IMG/VR virus record: IMGVR_UViG_3300036791_000910
Coordinates: 1-39,040 of that record
Strand: one strand, 5' to 3'
Source of the DNA: a virus
Length of the DNA: 39,040 bases
Of the stretch, positions 13,389-20,811 are shown piece after piece. The position numbers were made by a program, and so were the translations under genes. A model generated the notes under the pieces. The model had not been told where the DNA came from. It searched no databases and saw nothing but the letters and a program-made list of their open reading frames with translations. How positions within the stretch are numbered: position 1 is the stretch's first letter; each line of letters begins with the position of its first letter.

Positions 13389-14117
13389 TCAGCTTTCCTC
13401 TCTGTGATGGTTTGGGCGTGGATAACGGTGCCCCTTCAACCGGTTGCGGTCGAAGGCACCAGCGACTTGCTGTAGGTAGCGAGCCACTCTTTGCATCTCC
13501 CAGGGAGAGAATCCCGGGGAGCCGATTCCGTCGTTGCCCAGGAAGGCGCCGAAGTCGTCGGGGTCGGGGGCACTCTCGGAGGAGAAGTTGTGAACGCATC
13601 GCTCGATGAGCACGCGACACTCTTGGAGGAAGTTCCGCTTGCGGATCATCTCCATCTCCTCCGGCGTGATGCCGGACGCCTCATCGGGGCGCCGGGGGGT
13701 GACGGCAGTGCGCCGTAGCCCCTTGCTCTTGTTCTCTACCTTGACGAGCGACTTGTCGGTGCGGCTGACCCGCATGGCTCGATAGCCCTCCAGGCCAGCT
13801 TGCTCGGCGCCCTTGTTGGTGAGCACCCATACGATGCCTCGCTTGCTGCCCTCCACGTCACCCCGGCGGCTGTAGCCGGAGTTGCGAATCCAGCCGCCGT
13901 CCTCAAGGTTGGTGCGACGCGCCCGGTAGGACGAGGCGCTGACCTTGGTCAGAAGGGTGATGATCCCCTCGTTGTCGGTGACGCCGTCGCCGTTCTCGGC
14001 AGCCCGGATGAAGTTGTCCAGCATCAGTCGAAGCTGGCGTCCGGTGGGCACGATCAGGTCGCCATGCTGGCGAGGCTCTCGGATCCCTCGTATGGGCACT
14101 GGGTTGTTGTCAGTCAA
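13389..14117 (-). CDS. Winged-helix DNA-binding protein (unknown)
   Basis: 242 residues from TTG 14117, selected because a CGGAGG ribosome site stands 6 nt upstream; the frame is open to 14189 but without a site. The first ~110 residues read as a winged helix: LLTKVSASSYRARRTNLEDG, GWIRNSGYSRRG (wing), GIVWVLTNKGAEQAGLEG. The C-terminal half is helical (EEMEMIRKRNFLQECRVLIE). A regulator or replication protein is likely. A promoter candidate lies 44 bp upstream of the start, so this gene heads the unit that continues through ParB-like, SLOG, polA and recA. Confidence 0.7.
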   Translation of the reverse strand: MTDNNPVPIRGIREPRQHGDLIVPTGRQLRLMLDNFIRAAENGDGVTDNEGIITLLTKVSASSYRARRTNLEDGGWIRNSGYSRRGDVEGSKRGIVWVLTNKGAEQAGLEGYRAMRVSRTDKSLVKVENKSKGLRRTAVTPRRPDEASGITPEEMEMIRKRNFLQECRVLIERCVHNFSSESAPDPDDFGAFLGNDGIGSPGFSPWEMQRVARYLQQVAGAFDRNRLKGHRYPRPNHHREES

Positions 14118-14160
14118 TCGATGCCTCCGTTGGCTTGGGTGGGGTCGGTAGCTGTGAACA

Positions 14161-14189
14161 ACTCTAGCATACCAGTTGATCAGACACAA
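14161..14189 (-). promoter_or_regulatory. Candidate promoter (TTGTGT-N17-TAGAGT)
   Basis: Minus-strand -35-like TTGTGT (14189-14184), 17-bp spacer, -10-like TAGAGT (14166-14161), in the only real gap between the SNF2 gene and the winged-helix gene starting at 14117. TAnnnT is the usual actinobacterial -10 form. Confidence 0.5.
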
Positions 14190-14198
14190 CGCGCCCCC

Positions 14199-15752
14199 TC
14201 AGACCTCATGGTCCCGAAGGAAGGTGGAGAGGCTCTGAAGGTCAAGGCTGAGGCGCCCCCGGGGGCTTATCCCCTTGCCGTCCACGATGGCGTCGGCCAC
14301 CTTGCGCTTCTGCCTCAAGAGGCTCATCTGGTACTCGTCTATGGATCCAGCGATCTGTAGTGATAGGAGTGTCACGCGCGGCCACTCACTGCTGAGGCGA
14401 ATGATGCGGGACTGCCGCTGGGCGAAGGCGCCTGCGCTCCAGGGCAGGTCGTAGCTGATCAGGAAGTTGGCGTACGGCAGGTCCAGCCCTACGCCGCCAG
14501 CGTCGGAGCTCAAGAACAGCCGGGTGCCCGGGTCGGTGGCGAAGACCTGCTTGGACTGGTCCCGGGCCTTCTGGGAGATCCTGCCGGTGAACAGGACGCT
14601 GTTGGTCAGGTGCGCCGTGGCGTTGGCGATGATGTTGATCATGTCCGTGAAGAAGCTGAAGATCACGATCTTGTTGGCCGGGTTGGCGTCGAGGATGTCC
14701 TCTACTACTTCTAGTAATCCCTCCAGCTTGGGGGTCTTGCACAACTTTTCTAGTCTCCCGGCCTCATGGAGATCCTGGGCGTACTCCGAGCCCACCCGGT
14801 TGCCAGCAAGCTCGCCCCGATAATGGGCGGCGGAGATCCGTACGAGCTCGGGATGGTCGCACAGCATCCTCATGCAGATCAACTTGCTCATTATCCGGCC
14901 CCGGGCCTCGCCGGAGTCCTCGCCGTGGTACAGGCTCGACAGGCTGAAGTTGCCCCAGGTTTGCAAGGCGTCCTCGACGTCATGCTGGAGGTCGGACACC
15001 ATGCGTCGGTACAGCTTGGCGCCCTCGGCGTCCATGTCGATGAGGATGGCCTCCTCGCTGACGGCGGGCATCTGATCGGCAACCTCCTCCCGGGTGCGGC
15101 GCACCATGCGGTCGGACAGGAGCCGGTGCAGGGTCGGTAGGTTGCGGTATGCCCGGGGCTTGCCCCAGTGATCCCGCACGATGAAGGCCCGGTCGAAGAC
15201 CTTGTAGTCGCCCAGGAGGGTGGGGTCGATCCACGAAAAGATGCTGAACGCCTCCTCGGCCTTGTTCTCTATGGGCTGCCCGGTCAGCGCCCAGCGGTAC
15301 TCCGCCGTTAGCCGCTTGACCTTCTTGCTGCGCTGTGGCTTGAAGTTCTTGAACCACTGGGCCTCGTCGGCCACGATGTAGTCCCGGGGTAGCTTGGAGA
15401 TGATGGCCCAGTCGTTGACCATCTGCTCCGGGTTCAGGATCATGTACTCGAAGTCGCCCTCCTTATAGCGGCGATATTGCTCGGCCCGCCGCTGGATCTC
15501 GCCGGTCACCACTGCCACACGGGGCTCGGTGGCGAACTCGCGGATCATCCTCTCCCATTGCAGCTTGATTGACGCCGGACAGATGATGAAGCCCTGGCTG
15601 ATCCGTTCCTCATCCAGTAGCTGCTCGATGCAAGCGATCGTGAGCACGGTCTTGCCAAGGCCCATCTCGAACGCCACCAGCAGGCAGCGGGCCGCGATCA
15701 TCCGGTCCACGGCCTCTTGTTGGAACTGGTATAGTGCGCCCTTGAAGGCCAT
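14199..15752 (-). CDS. SNF2-type DNA helicase/translocase
   Basis: 517 residues with the full superfamily 2 set: YQFQQEAVDRMI Q-motif-like start, Walker A EMGLGKT (29-35), FIICPASIKLQWERMI motif Ia, DEAQ box (129-132), WALTGQPIENKAEE motif III, and C-terminal VIFSFFTDMI, then SSDAGGVGLDLPYANFLISY, then FAQRQSRIIRLSS (motifs IV-VI, with the arginine finger RQSRIIR). Length fits compact phage SNF2/SSL-type enzymes. It translocates on dsDNA using ATP, remodelling replication forks or removing bound proteins. ATG 15752 follows AGGAACGATCT. It lies downstream of a terminator-promoter pair with a ~200-nt leader. Confidence 0.93.
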   Translation of the reverse strand: MAFKGALYQFQQEAVDRMIAARCLLVAFEMGLGKTVLTIACIEQLLDEERISQGFIICPASIKLQWERMIREFATEPRVAVVTGEIQRRAEQYRRYKEGDFEYMILNPEQMVNDWAIISKLPRDYIVADEAQWFKNFKPQRSKKVKRLTAEYRWALTGQPIENKAEEAFSIFSWIDPTLLGDYKVFDRAFIVRDHWGKPRAYRNLPTLHRLLSDRMVRRTREEVADQMPAVSEEAILIDMDAEGAKLYRRMVSDLQHDVEDALQTWGNFSLSSLYHGEDSGEARGRIMSKLICMRMLCDHPELVRISAAHYRGELAGNRVGSEYAQDLHEAGRLEKLCKTPKLEGLLEVVEDILDANPANKIVIFSFFTDMINIIANATAHLTNSVLFTGRISQKARDQSKQVFATDPGTRLFLSSDAGGVGLDLPYANFLISYDLPWSAGAFAQRQSRIIRLSSEWPRVTLLSLQIAGSIDEYQMSLLRQKRKVADAIVDGKGISPRGRLSLDLQSLSTFLRDHEV

Positions 15753-15962
15753 AGATCGTTCCTGATTGCTCTAGATCATTAGAAAATGTCGGGGGCCGAC
15801 TTGACTCTGGTTTTCCCATCGACTATCGTACTTGGCAGTGATCCTGCTCCCCACCGCAACGGGGTGGAGCTAACGGCGGTTCGTCCGTCAGGGGTCGACC
15901 ACACCCTCCCCTTTTCTAGGGGGGCGTGGCGCCCATAGGGGGGACCCACTCCTCCACATATC
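15753..15962 (-). other. Untranslated leader of the SNF2 gene (no convincing gene)
   Basis: About 210 bp between the promoter candidate at 15963-15991 and the SNF2 start. A 61-codon open frame (15779-15964) exists, but its start codon has no usable ribosome site and its first half is Gly/Pro/Arg-rich frame noise. The segment holds several G-run/C-run pairs (for example CTCCCC...GGGGGG near 15903-15920) that could fold. I see no riboswitch I can name. Confidence 0.35.
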
Positions 15963-15991
15963 ACCCTACCATACCCCCAAGATGATGTCCA
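15963..15991 (-). promoter_or_regulatory. Candidate promoter (TGGACA-N17-TAGGGT)
   Basis: Minus-strand -35-like TGGACA (15991-15986; one change from TTGACA), 17-bp spacer, -10-like TAGGGT (15968-15963). It follows the terminator at 16003-16032 by 11 bp, so a new transcript for the SNF2 gene would start near 15956. Confidence 0.5.
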
Positions 15992-16002
15992 GGCGACTTC
16001 TG

Positions 16003-16032
16003 AAAAAAGAGCCTCCCGAATGGGAGGCTCTT
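16003..16032 (-). terminator. Rho-independent terminator
   Basis: Minus-strand hairpin with perfect 11-bp arms (AAGAGCCTCCC / GGGAGGCTCTT), a 4-nt loop and a run of six T immediately after the 3' arm. It stands 10 bp after the stop of the gene at 16043-16816 and ends that transcription unit. This is the clearest terminator in the window. Confidence 0.88.
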
Positions 16033-16042
16033 CCTGATTATC

Positions 16043-16816
16043 CTACCGTGATGATGCATCGATGACGGCGCCCTTGGAGAGCCCGGTCCCCCCCTTGATG
16101 CGGCCACGCAGCTTGTCCTCAAGTCGGTCAATCTGCCGTTGCAACCCCTGAAGCTCCTTGTCCAATAGGTACACGAACGCCGGGTCAACAGCAGGTAGGT
16201 CATCGAGCAACCGGGAGAAGTGAACAAGGATCTCCCGAGAAGTCCTCAGTTCGGTAGTGAGCGCCTCCCAGGCTTTGATGGACTTGCCCCGAGTGGACCT
16301 GGAGAGCTCCAGCATCCGCACCCGCTCCTTCTCCTCGTCGGCTACTCGCTTCTCCTCAGCCAACCTGGCTGCCTCGTCCTCCTTGTCAACGGCACGAACT
16401 ACTGCTAGTGCCTCGCGCCATCCCTTCTGGCCCTTGAGTCCCTCCCTCACCCCATCCCGAAGATCAGGATCGTTCATCAAGTTGGCAATGATCCTCTTGA
16501 CCTTGCGCTCTCGTATTGCATCCGACTCTTTAGGAGGATGCTCCGGCCTCTGTGCCACGATGCGCCAGACAGTTTGATGCTCTCGCTTGTCCCCGGCTGC
16601 CTCGATCAGTCCCTTATCCCGCAGCCTTGCCGGGAGCCTCGATACCGTCGAGGCGCCGAACTTGGACAGAACGTCATCAGATCGCAACTCGCCAGCGGTA
16701 CGACCATCAGGAGACTCACGAATGAGTTGGAGCGCCCGGTCGACGGCGGTCTGTGGAGGCACAGGTTTAACCGGAAGGGGGCTTCCCCCCTTCCGGCTAG
16801 TGATTCTGATTGTCAC
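16043..16816 (-). CDS. Winged-helix/coiled-coil DNA-binding protein (DUF6192-like pattern)
   Basis: 257 residues. An N-terminal winged helix (AVDRALQLIRESPDGRTAGE, TVSRLPARLRDKGLIEAAGD, REHQTVWRIV) is followed by a long charged coiled coil (RLAEEKRVADEEKERVRMLE) and two further helical repeats. This order recalls actinobacterial DUF6192-like regulators. GTG 16816 has no ribosome site, and the codons for residues 8-16 form a strong hairpin (16771-16796), so the start could be at an internal GTG near residue 18. The gene ends before the terminator at 16003-16032. Confidence 0.65.
   Translation of the reverse strand: MTIRITSRKGGSPLPVKPVPPQTAVDRALQLIRESPDGRTAGELRSDDVLSKFGASTVSRLPARLRDKGLIEAAGDKREHQTVWRIVAQRPEHPPKESDAIRERKVKRIIANLMNDPDLRDGVREGLKGQKGWREALAVVRAVDKEDEAARLAEEKRVADEEKERVRMLELSRSTRGKSIKAWEALTTELRTSREILVHFSRLLDDLPAVDPAFVYLLDKELQGLQRQIDRLEDKLRGRIKGGTGLSKGAVIDASSR
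16771..16796 (-). promoter_or_regulatory. Strong hairpin at the 5' end of the winged-helix gene
   Basis: Perfect 11-bp arms (CCGGAAGGGGG / CCCCCTTCCGG) around a 4-nt loop (GAAG on the transcript), followed by TTAAAC. It sits 20-45 nt inside the annotated start of the gene at 16816, or in its leader if translation starts further on. Possible attenuator or translational control element. Confidence 0.5.
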
Positions 16817-16821
16817 TGAGT

Positions 16822-17403
16822 TCAGTCGCCGTTACCGAAGTACTTGTGGCCTTCGATCTCGCGACGCTGCGTCTGATCGATCTGCTCCAGTTCGGGACCG
16901 GCGCTGGGGTCGATCTTCAGGGCACGCTTGTTCACCAACTCCCTGCGGCGACCCAGTCGATCAAAGACCTTGACTGCCGTGACACTGTCCTTGAGGGACT
17001 CCCCAGTCTTGTAGGCCACGGACAAGGCACGCCGGTCACCTCGAACGATGGTGGTCCCATCCGTGTCGATGATGCACACCTGGCCGTTCGGGCGGCTCTT
17101 GTTCCAAGGGGACCATGGAACAAAGTGATTCTGCATCCGCTTGACGACACTCTCGTCCGAATACCCGTAGGTGCCTAGAACGGCCCCCTCCAGGGTGACG
17201 TGACCGGTGCGGAAGTCTGGGTCCGCAAAGTCATCCACGTAGCCATCGAGCAACTCGCCCTCGACGGCTCCCTTGAAGTCCCAGTGGACCTCCTCCACCC
17301 CCGGCTCCGACTCGATGGTGGTCTTGTAGATCAACCGGGGGTGCTTCTCTCGGAGCCGAGTCCTCACCCCCTCGTCCTCCAGGTACTTGTTGGCAGGAGC
17401 CAC
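16822..17403 (-). CDS. Promoter-proximal protein of unknown function
   Basis: 193 residues from GTG 17403, chosen because AGAGGAGG lies 5 nt upstream; the frame is open to 17466 but those starts (TTG 17466, ATG 17424) have no site and TTG 17466 sits in a leader hairpin loop. The protein starts VAPANKYLEDEGVRTRLREK, has an ordered middle (VEEVHWDFKGAVEGELLDGY, MQNHFVPWSPWNKSR, VCIIDTDGTTIVRGDRRALS) and a basic C-terminus. No family recognised. It is driven by the best sigma-70-type promoter in the window. Confidence 0.7.
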   Translation of the reverse strand: MAPANKYLEDEGVRTRLREKHPRLIYKTTIESEPGVEEVHWDFKGAVEGELLDGYVDDFADPDFRTGHVTLEGAVLGTYGYSDESVVKRMQNHFVPWSPWNKSRPNGQVCIIDTDGTTIVRGDRRALSVAYKTGESLKDSVTAVKVFDRLGRRRELVNKRALKIDPSAGPELEQIDQTQRREIEGHKYFGNGD

Positions 17404-17453
17404 AACTACCTCCTCTCTGCCCATCCAGTTGGTGGGCCTCAGGTTTTCAGCTT

Positions 17454-17474
17454 GTGCTCCGAGCAACGGAGCAC
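17454..17474 (-). promoter_or_regulatory. Inverted repeat at the transcript 5' end (operator or leader hairpin)
   Basis: Perfect 8-bp arms (GTGCTCCG / CGGAGCAC) with a 5-nt loop, starting right at the predicted transcription start (about 17475). As DNA it is placed like an operator; as RNA it would be a 5'-terminal stem-loop stabilising the message. Confidence 0.6.
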
Positions 17475-17481
17475 GGGCGTC

Positions 17482-17510
17482 AGAATAATCTCGGACTCCC
17501 CTCCTGTCAA
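17482..17510 (-). promoter_or_regulatory. Sigma-70-type promoter (TTGACA-N17-TATTCT)
   Basis: Minus-strand perfect -35 TTGACA (17510-17505), optimal 17-bp spacer, -10 TATTCT (17487-17482). It lies in the 241-bp gap between the primase stop and the gene starting at 17403. This is the strongest promoter match found. Confidence 0.8.
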
Positions 17511-17530
17511 GCAGTGGCTATCAGGGACAA

Positions 17531-17635
17531 TCAGGAACGATCTGTGGCATCAGACGCGCTGGAACCACTCACGTAGCCGTGCTCGCAAGCTGCACCGTAG
17601 CGCGCACTATTGCGGTGGGAGTGGTTGGCGGTCAT
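17531..17635 (-). CDS. Possible 34-residue peptide after primase
   Basis: ATG 17635, 9 bp after the primase stop, with a GGGGAAG purine stretch directly before it, opens a 34-codon frame (MTANHSHRNSARYGAACEHG onward) ending 21 bp before the -35 box at 17510. Codon third positions are moderately GC-rich. It is polar, with no recognisable motif, and may be chance. Confidence 0.3.
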   Translation of the reverse strand: MTANHSHRNSARYGAACEHGYVSGSSASDATDRS

Positions 17636-17644
17636 CTTCCCCAA

Positions 17645-18526
17645 CTATTGCCACCAGGCAGCCATGGTGGCCCGCTCCACGCCAATACGCACCTCCAGGG
17701 CGGAGCACTCTCCGGGGTCCTTCCGGCTCTTCCTGCGGTAGTCGAAGACCGCCATCGATATCTTACGGTGGTGCCAATGCTGATCGATCAGGCGCCGCAT
17801 CTCTCCGATACCGGCGCTATCGTTGTCGAGCGCCAGCACGATCTTGTCGCATCTGTCCATTAACAGACGCATCTGGATGTCGCTGACGTTGGCGCCGAAG
17901 CTGGCCACGGCTGGGAAGCCCAGGCTGTGCAGGTAGCAGGCGTCCAACGGCGACTCCACCAGGATCACGGTGGGGCCGACCAGGACGTGCAGGCCGAACA
18001 GCGTGCGGGACTTCTTCACGCCCGGAGGGCGGTTCCGTACGTATTCGTCGGACTTGAGTTGGTAGCCCCACGGCTCCCCTCCCGGGCCGGTGATGGGCAG
18101 GACCCAGGCCGAGTCCTCTAGGTCCCAGCGCAGTCCGAAGGCGTCTGCGGACTCCGGGGTCAGATGCCGGGAGTCCAGGGCTCGCTGCGGTGGCTTGACG
18201 TACTTGGCCAGGGCGTCGCTGACCTCTACGGTCCGGGGCTCCCACTCCCTCTCCTCGGCGTTGACCTCGGCACCGAACTCACGGATGATGCGGTGGGCCT
18301 CCCACAGGCCCATCTTGCTGATGTCGACCACCAGCCGGACCAGGCTGCCTTGATAGCCGCAGGAGAAGCAGTGGTGCTTGCCCGTGACCCGGTTGACGCT
18401 CCAGTTGTCGGGCTGATGCTCCCGGGCGCCCGTCCTTCTCTCATGCATGGGGCAACGGGCTTGCACCTCCACGCCCATGGGCCGGATGTCCTCTATGCCC
18501 AGGTGCTCCAGCAGATCCTCAATCAT
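17645..18526 (-). CDS. dnaG: DnaG-type primase (CHC2 zinc finger and TOPRIM)
   Basis: 293 residues from ATG 18526 (8-bp overlap ATGATTGA with the helicase stop; ATG 18538 is alternative). CHC2 zinc finger: ARCPMHE (Cys25, His28) and HHCFSCG (Cys53, Cys56). TOPRIM: VILVESPLDACYLHSLG with the catalytic Glu, FPAVASFGANVS and KIVLALDNDSAG with the D-x-D metal pair. It lacks the C-terminal helicase-binding domain of bacterial DnaG, as usual for phage primases. It makes RNA primers with the DnaB-like helicase encoded directly upstream. Confidence 0.9.
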   Translation of the reverse strand: MIEDLLEHLGIEDIRPMGVEVQARCPMHERRTGAREHQPDNWSVNRVTGKHHCFSCGYQGSLVRLVVDISKMGLWEAHRIIREFGAEVNAEEREWEPRTVEVSDALAKYVKPPQRALDSRHLTPESADAFGLRWDLEDSAWVLPITGPGGEPWGYQLKSDEYVRNRPPGVKKSRTLFGLHVLVGPTVILVESPLDACYLHSLGFPAVASFGANVSDIQMRLLMDRCDKIVLALDNDSAGIGEMRRLIDQHWHHRKISMAVFDYRRKSRKDPGECSALEVRIGVERATMAAWWQ

Positions 18527-19775
18527 CCAGTGCGTCATCCGGCTCGTAGACGACGTCGTCAGTCTCCAAGATGGCGCCACGATCCAGGTCGATGGCCAGC
18601 CGTACGTTCCGGGGCGGCGAGTTACGGCTGGCCAGGATCCGCAGGGTGGCCTCCTTATCGCTGACCTCCCCATTCTCCCTGATCTCCTCGACGCCGAAGA
18701 TGACGTCGGAGTCCTGGGCGTAGCTGGAGCTATATCCAATTGAGTCCAGGGACAGCTTGCCGCCCCGGGCCTTCCAGCCCAGAGCCTGGGTGGTCTGCAC
18801 GATGGCGACCTCGTCCCTCTGCGCCAGCCGCTTGAGCGCCCGGGTGATCGACGTCAATGCCTGCGGTGAGTTGGGCTGGACGTTGGGCACCTCGGAGTCC
18901 ATCAGGTAGCTGCCGTCGATGAACACGATGTCGGGCTTGTGCTGGCGGATCTTGGCGGCGATGGACGACACCGTGGAGGTGGCGCCGGGGTCATGCACCA
19001 GCATGAAGGGCTGCATGCCGTCGACCTCATGCGTCATTCGCACCAGTAGCCTGCGCTCCTCCGACGTATGGCGTCCTCGCTGGAGCCGGGTCAGGCTGAT
19101 GCCGGAGCGCAGGGCGTGGTGCCGGGTGCGCTGCTCGTCGTTGGTCATCTCGAAGCTGGCGAATAGGGTGCGGGCGCCCGCCTTGTGGCAGGCGATGTTC
19201 ATGCACATCAGCACCATCGACTTGTACCGCTTCTGCAATCCCACCAGGGTCACAAGCTGCTCCCGCTGGAGGCCGTTGGTGGCCTGATCCATGCTGGGGA
19301 AGCCGGTGGGCCAGCCCTTCAGCCCCGGGTTGTCGCCCAGACGGTCGTAGTAGTCGACGCTGTCCCCGGCGGTCTGGGTCAAGTCCTCGTCCTGTAGGTC
19401 GTTGACCTCAAGATGGATGCCGTCCAGGGCGGCGTGCAGGATCTTGACGGCCTGGTCTGCGTTGTTCTGGCTTAGTGGCCCCTTGATCTCGTCTATGGCG
19501 CCCATCACCAGGGCGTACTTGCGCTGGTCACGGAGCTCATCCAGGTAGTAGTCGAGTGGCTCCGGCGTTTCGATCAGCGACAGGTGCGGGAACTCATGGT
19601 CGAAGGCTTCGTGGCCGGGGGACACGCCGTGGCGATCCCAGTGCTGATGCGCCCACTGGAAGACCCGCAGGTTCTCCTCGTCCATGAAGAAGGCGTCGGT
19701 GATGCGGGCCTGCGCCAGGGCGTCGAAGCCACCGACCTCGATCACCTTGCACAGGGTGGAGTACTCGATGTCCAT
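18519..19775 (-). CDS. dnaB: DnaB-like replicative helicase with atypical Walker A
   Basis: 418 residues. The N-terminal helical domain (to about residue 130) precedes the RecA-fold ATPase: GWPTGFPSMDQATNGLQREQ entry, LVTLVGLQKRYKSMVLM (P-loop, residues 179-186), FASFEMTNDEQ (motif H1a), DIVFIDGSYLMD (Walker B) and VAIVQTTQALGW, SYAQDSDVIFGVE (motifs H3-H4). The P-loop GLQKRYKS has Tyr184 where GxxxxGK[ST] demands Gly. All other motifs are intact, so an active or partly active helicase remains likely. It unwinds the fork for polA and recruits the primase encoded next. ATG 19775 forms TGATG with the upstream stop. Confidence 0.88.
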   Translation of the reverse strand: MDIEYSTLCKVIEVGGFDALAQARITDAFFMDEENLRVFQWAHQHWDRHGVSPGHEAFDHEFPHLSLIETPEPLDYYLDELRDQRKYALVMGAIDEIKGPLSQNNADQAVKILHAALDGIHLEVNDLQDEDLTQTAGDSVDYYDRLGDNPGLKGWPTGFPSMDQATNGLQREQLVTLVGLQKRYKSMVLMCMNIACHKAGARTLFASFEMTNDEQRTRHHALRSGISLTRLQRGRHTSEERRLLVRMTHEVDGMQPFMLVHDPGATSTVSSIAAKIRQHKPDIVFIDGSYLMDSEVPNVQPNSPQALTSITRALKRLAQRDEVAIVQTTQALGWKARGGKLSLDSIGYSSSYAQDSDVIFGVEEIRENGEVSDKEATLRILASRNSPPRNVRLAIDLDRGAILETDDVVYEPDDALDD

Positions 19776-20182
19776 CAGACGATCTGCCCCGAGTCACGGG
19801 AGAGGAACAACCCGTGCGGCCCGTAGGCCCAGCGTTGCTCCTCCAGCCCGTACACCACCCGCTCCACGTCGGCCATGGAGGACAGGCGGCGCCCCAGCAG
19901 GTCAGCGGGCTCTGCGAACACGTACCGGACCGGCCAGTTCTCCTGCTCGGACCGGCGCGCCACCGCTCGGGCGAAGCCGGATGGGCGGGTGGTGACGCAG
20001 ACGTCGATGCGGAAGTCGGTGCGGGCCAGGATGGCCCACATCCACTTGAGGGCGTGCTCGTTGACGTTCCAGTAGTTGACGGCTCGGTCCCAACGCTTGG
20101 TGGTGAGGGCCACCTTCTCGATCCGCTGGATGACGTCCCCGTCTGGGAGGGTCGCCACGGCGCCCTCCCAGATGAAGATCAT
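19775..20182 (-). CDS. Degenerate HAD-like phage protein
   Basis: 135 residues from ATG 20182 (AAAGGCGG site). The order IFIWEGAVAT (a strand where HAD enzymes have DxD), DVCVTTRPSGFARA (motif II-like Thr), then MADVERVVYGLEEQRWAYGP-HGLFL near the C-terminus resembles small phage HAD-fold proteins, in which a D.V..VYD...R...YG..G ending is common. Both nucleophile Asp positions are replaced (Trp-Glu), so catalytic phosphatase activity is doubtful. The assignment is by fold pattern and is tentative. It sits between the helicase loader and the helicase genes. Confidence 0.4.
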   Translation of the reverse strand: MIFIWEGAVATLPDGDVIQRIEKVALTTKRWDRAVNYWNVNEHALKWMWAILARTDFRIDVCVTTRPSGFARAVARRSEQENWPVRYVFAEPADLLGRRLSSMADVERVVYGLEEQRWAYGPHGLFLSRDSGQIV

Positions 20183-20202
20183 CCGCCTTTGATGCTCAGT
20201 GC

Positions 20203-20811
20203 CTAGTTGCCCTCCACGCACCTGTAGTCTTCGCCCTCTACCAGGATGATGCGGGTGGCTCCGTGCAGGAGGCTGGTGAAGCCCTCGCTGTAGCGGCTCT
20301 TGAGCTCCGGCATGGACTTGTTGGTGGTGAAGATGGTGGGCTTGCCCCGGTTGAACCGGTACCGGAAGATGTCGAACAACTGCTCGTTCGACCAGCCAGA
20401 TCCTGACTCATGCTCACGTCCGATGTCATCGAAGAGGACGAAGTCAATCCTGTTATGCATGCGCCGCACCTGTACGTCGATGCCATGGAAGTCCTCTACG
20501 GCGTCGCTATAGCCAGCCCTGACCTGGCTGTCGTACCTGAACATCCGGTGGTGCATATTCACGTACGTGGCGAACTCCATAGCCTCGATGCTGAAGCCCT
20601 CCGCCTGGGCGCACTTCAGCACCATGCTGGCCAGGAAGGTCTTGCCCACGCCGGACGGCCCCGTGAGGAACAGCCCGTAGGCGTGCTTGCGGTGATCCTT
20701 GATGGCCTCCATGTACTTCTTGACGGCCTCCACGGCCTGGCTGTGGGACGGGTCACGGATCTCGAAGTCACCGATAGTCTTATTCCGATACTCCACGAAG
20801 ATGTCGTTCAC
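20203..20811 (-). CDS. dnaC: DnaC-like AAA+ helicase loader
   Basis: 202 residues from GTG 20811, whose AGGAGGCACT site and 4-bp GTGA overlap with the previous stop fix the start. YGLFLTGPSGVGKT (Walker A, 51-58), FVLFDDIG (Walker B, about 124-130), PTIFTTNKSMPELKSRYSEG (sensor 1 and the arginine-finger region SRY) and RIILVEGEDYR at the end are the DnaC/IstB pattern. It loads the DnaB-like helicase encoded two genes downstream onto melted origin DNA. Length is typical of phage loaders. Confidence 0.92.
   Translation of the reverse strand: MNDIFVEYRNKTIGDFEIRDPSHSQAVEAVKKYMEAIKDHRKHAYGLFLTGPSGVGKTFLASMVLKCAQAEGFSIEAMEFATYVNMHHRMFRYDSQVRAGYSDAVEDFHGIDVQVRRMHNRIDFVLFDDIGREHESGSGWSNEQLFDIFRYRFNRGKPTIFTTNKSMPELKSRYSEGFTSLLHGATRIILVEGEDYRCVEGN

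Noticed and set aside
15779-15964. 61-codon minus-strand open frame in the SNF2 leader
   Set aside because: No ribosome site, composition like random GC-rich frame, and it starts at the promoter's -10 region.
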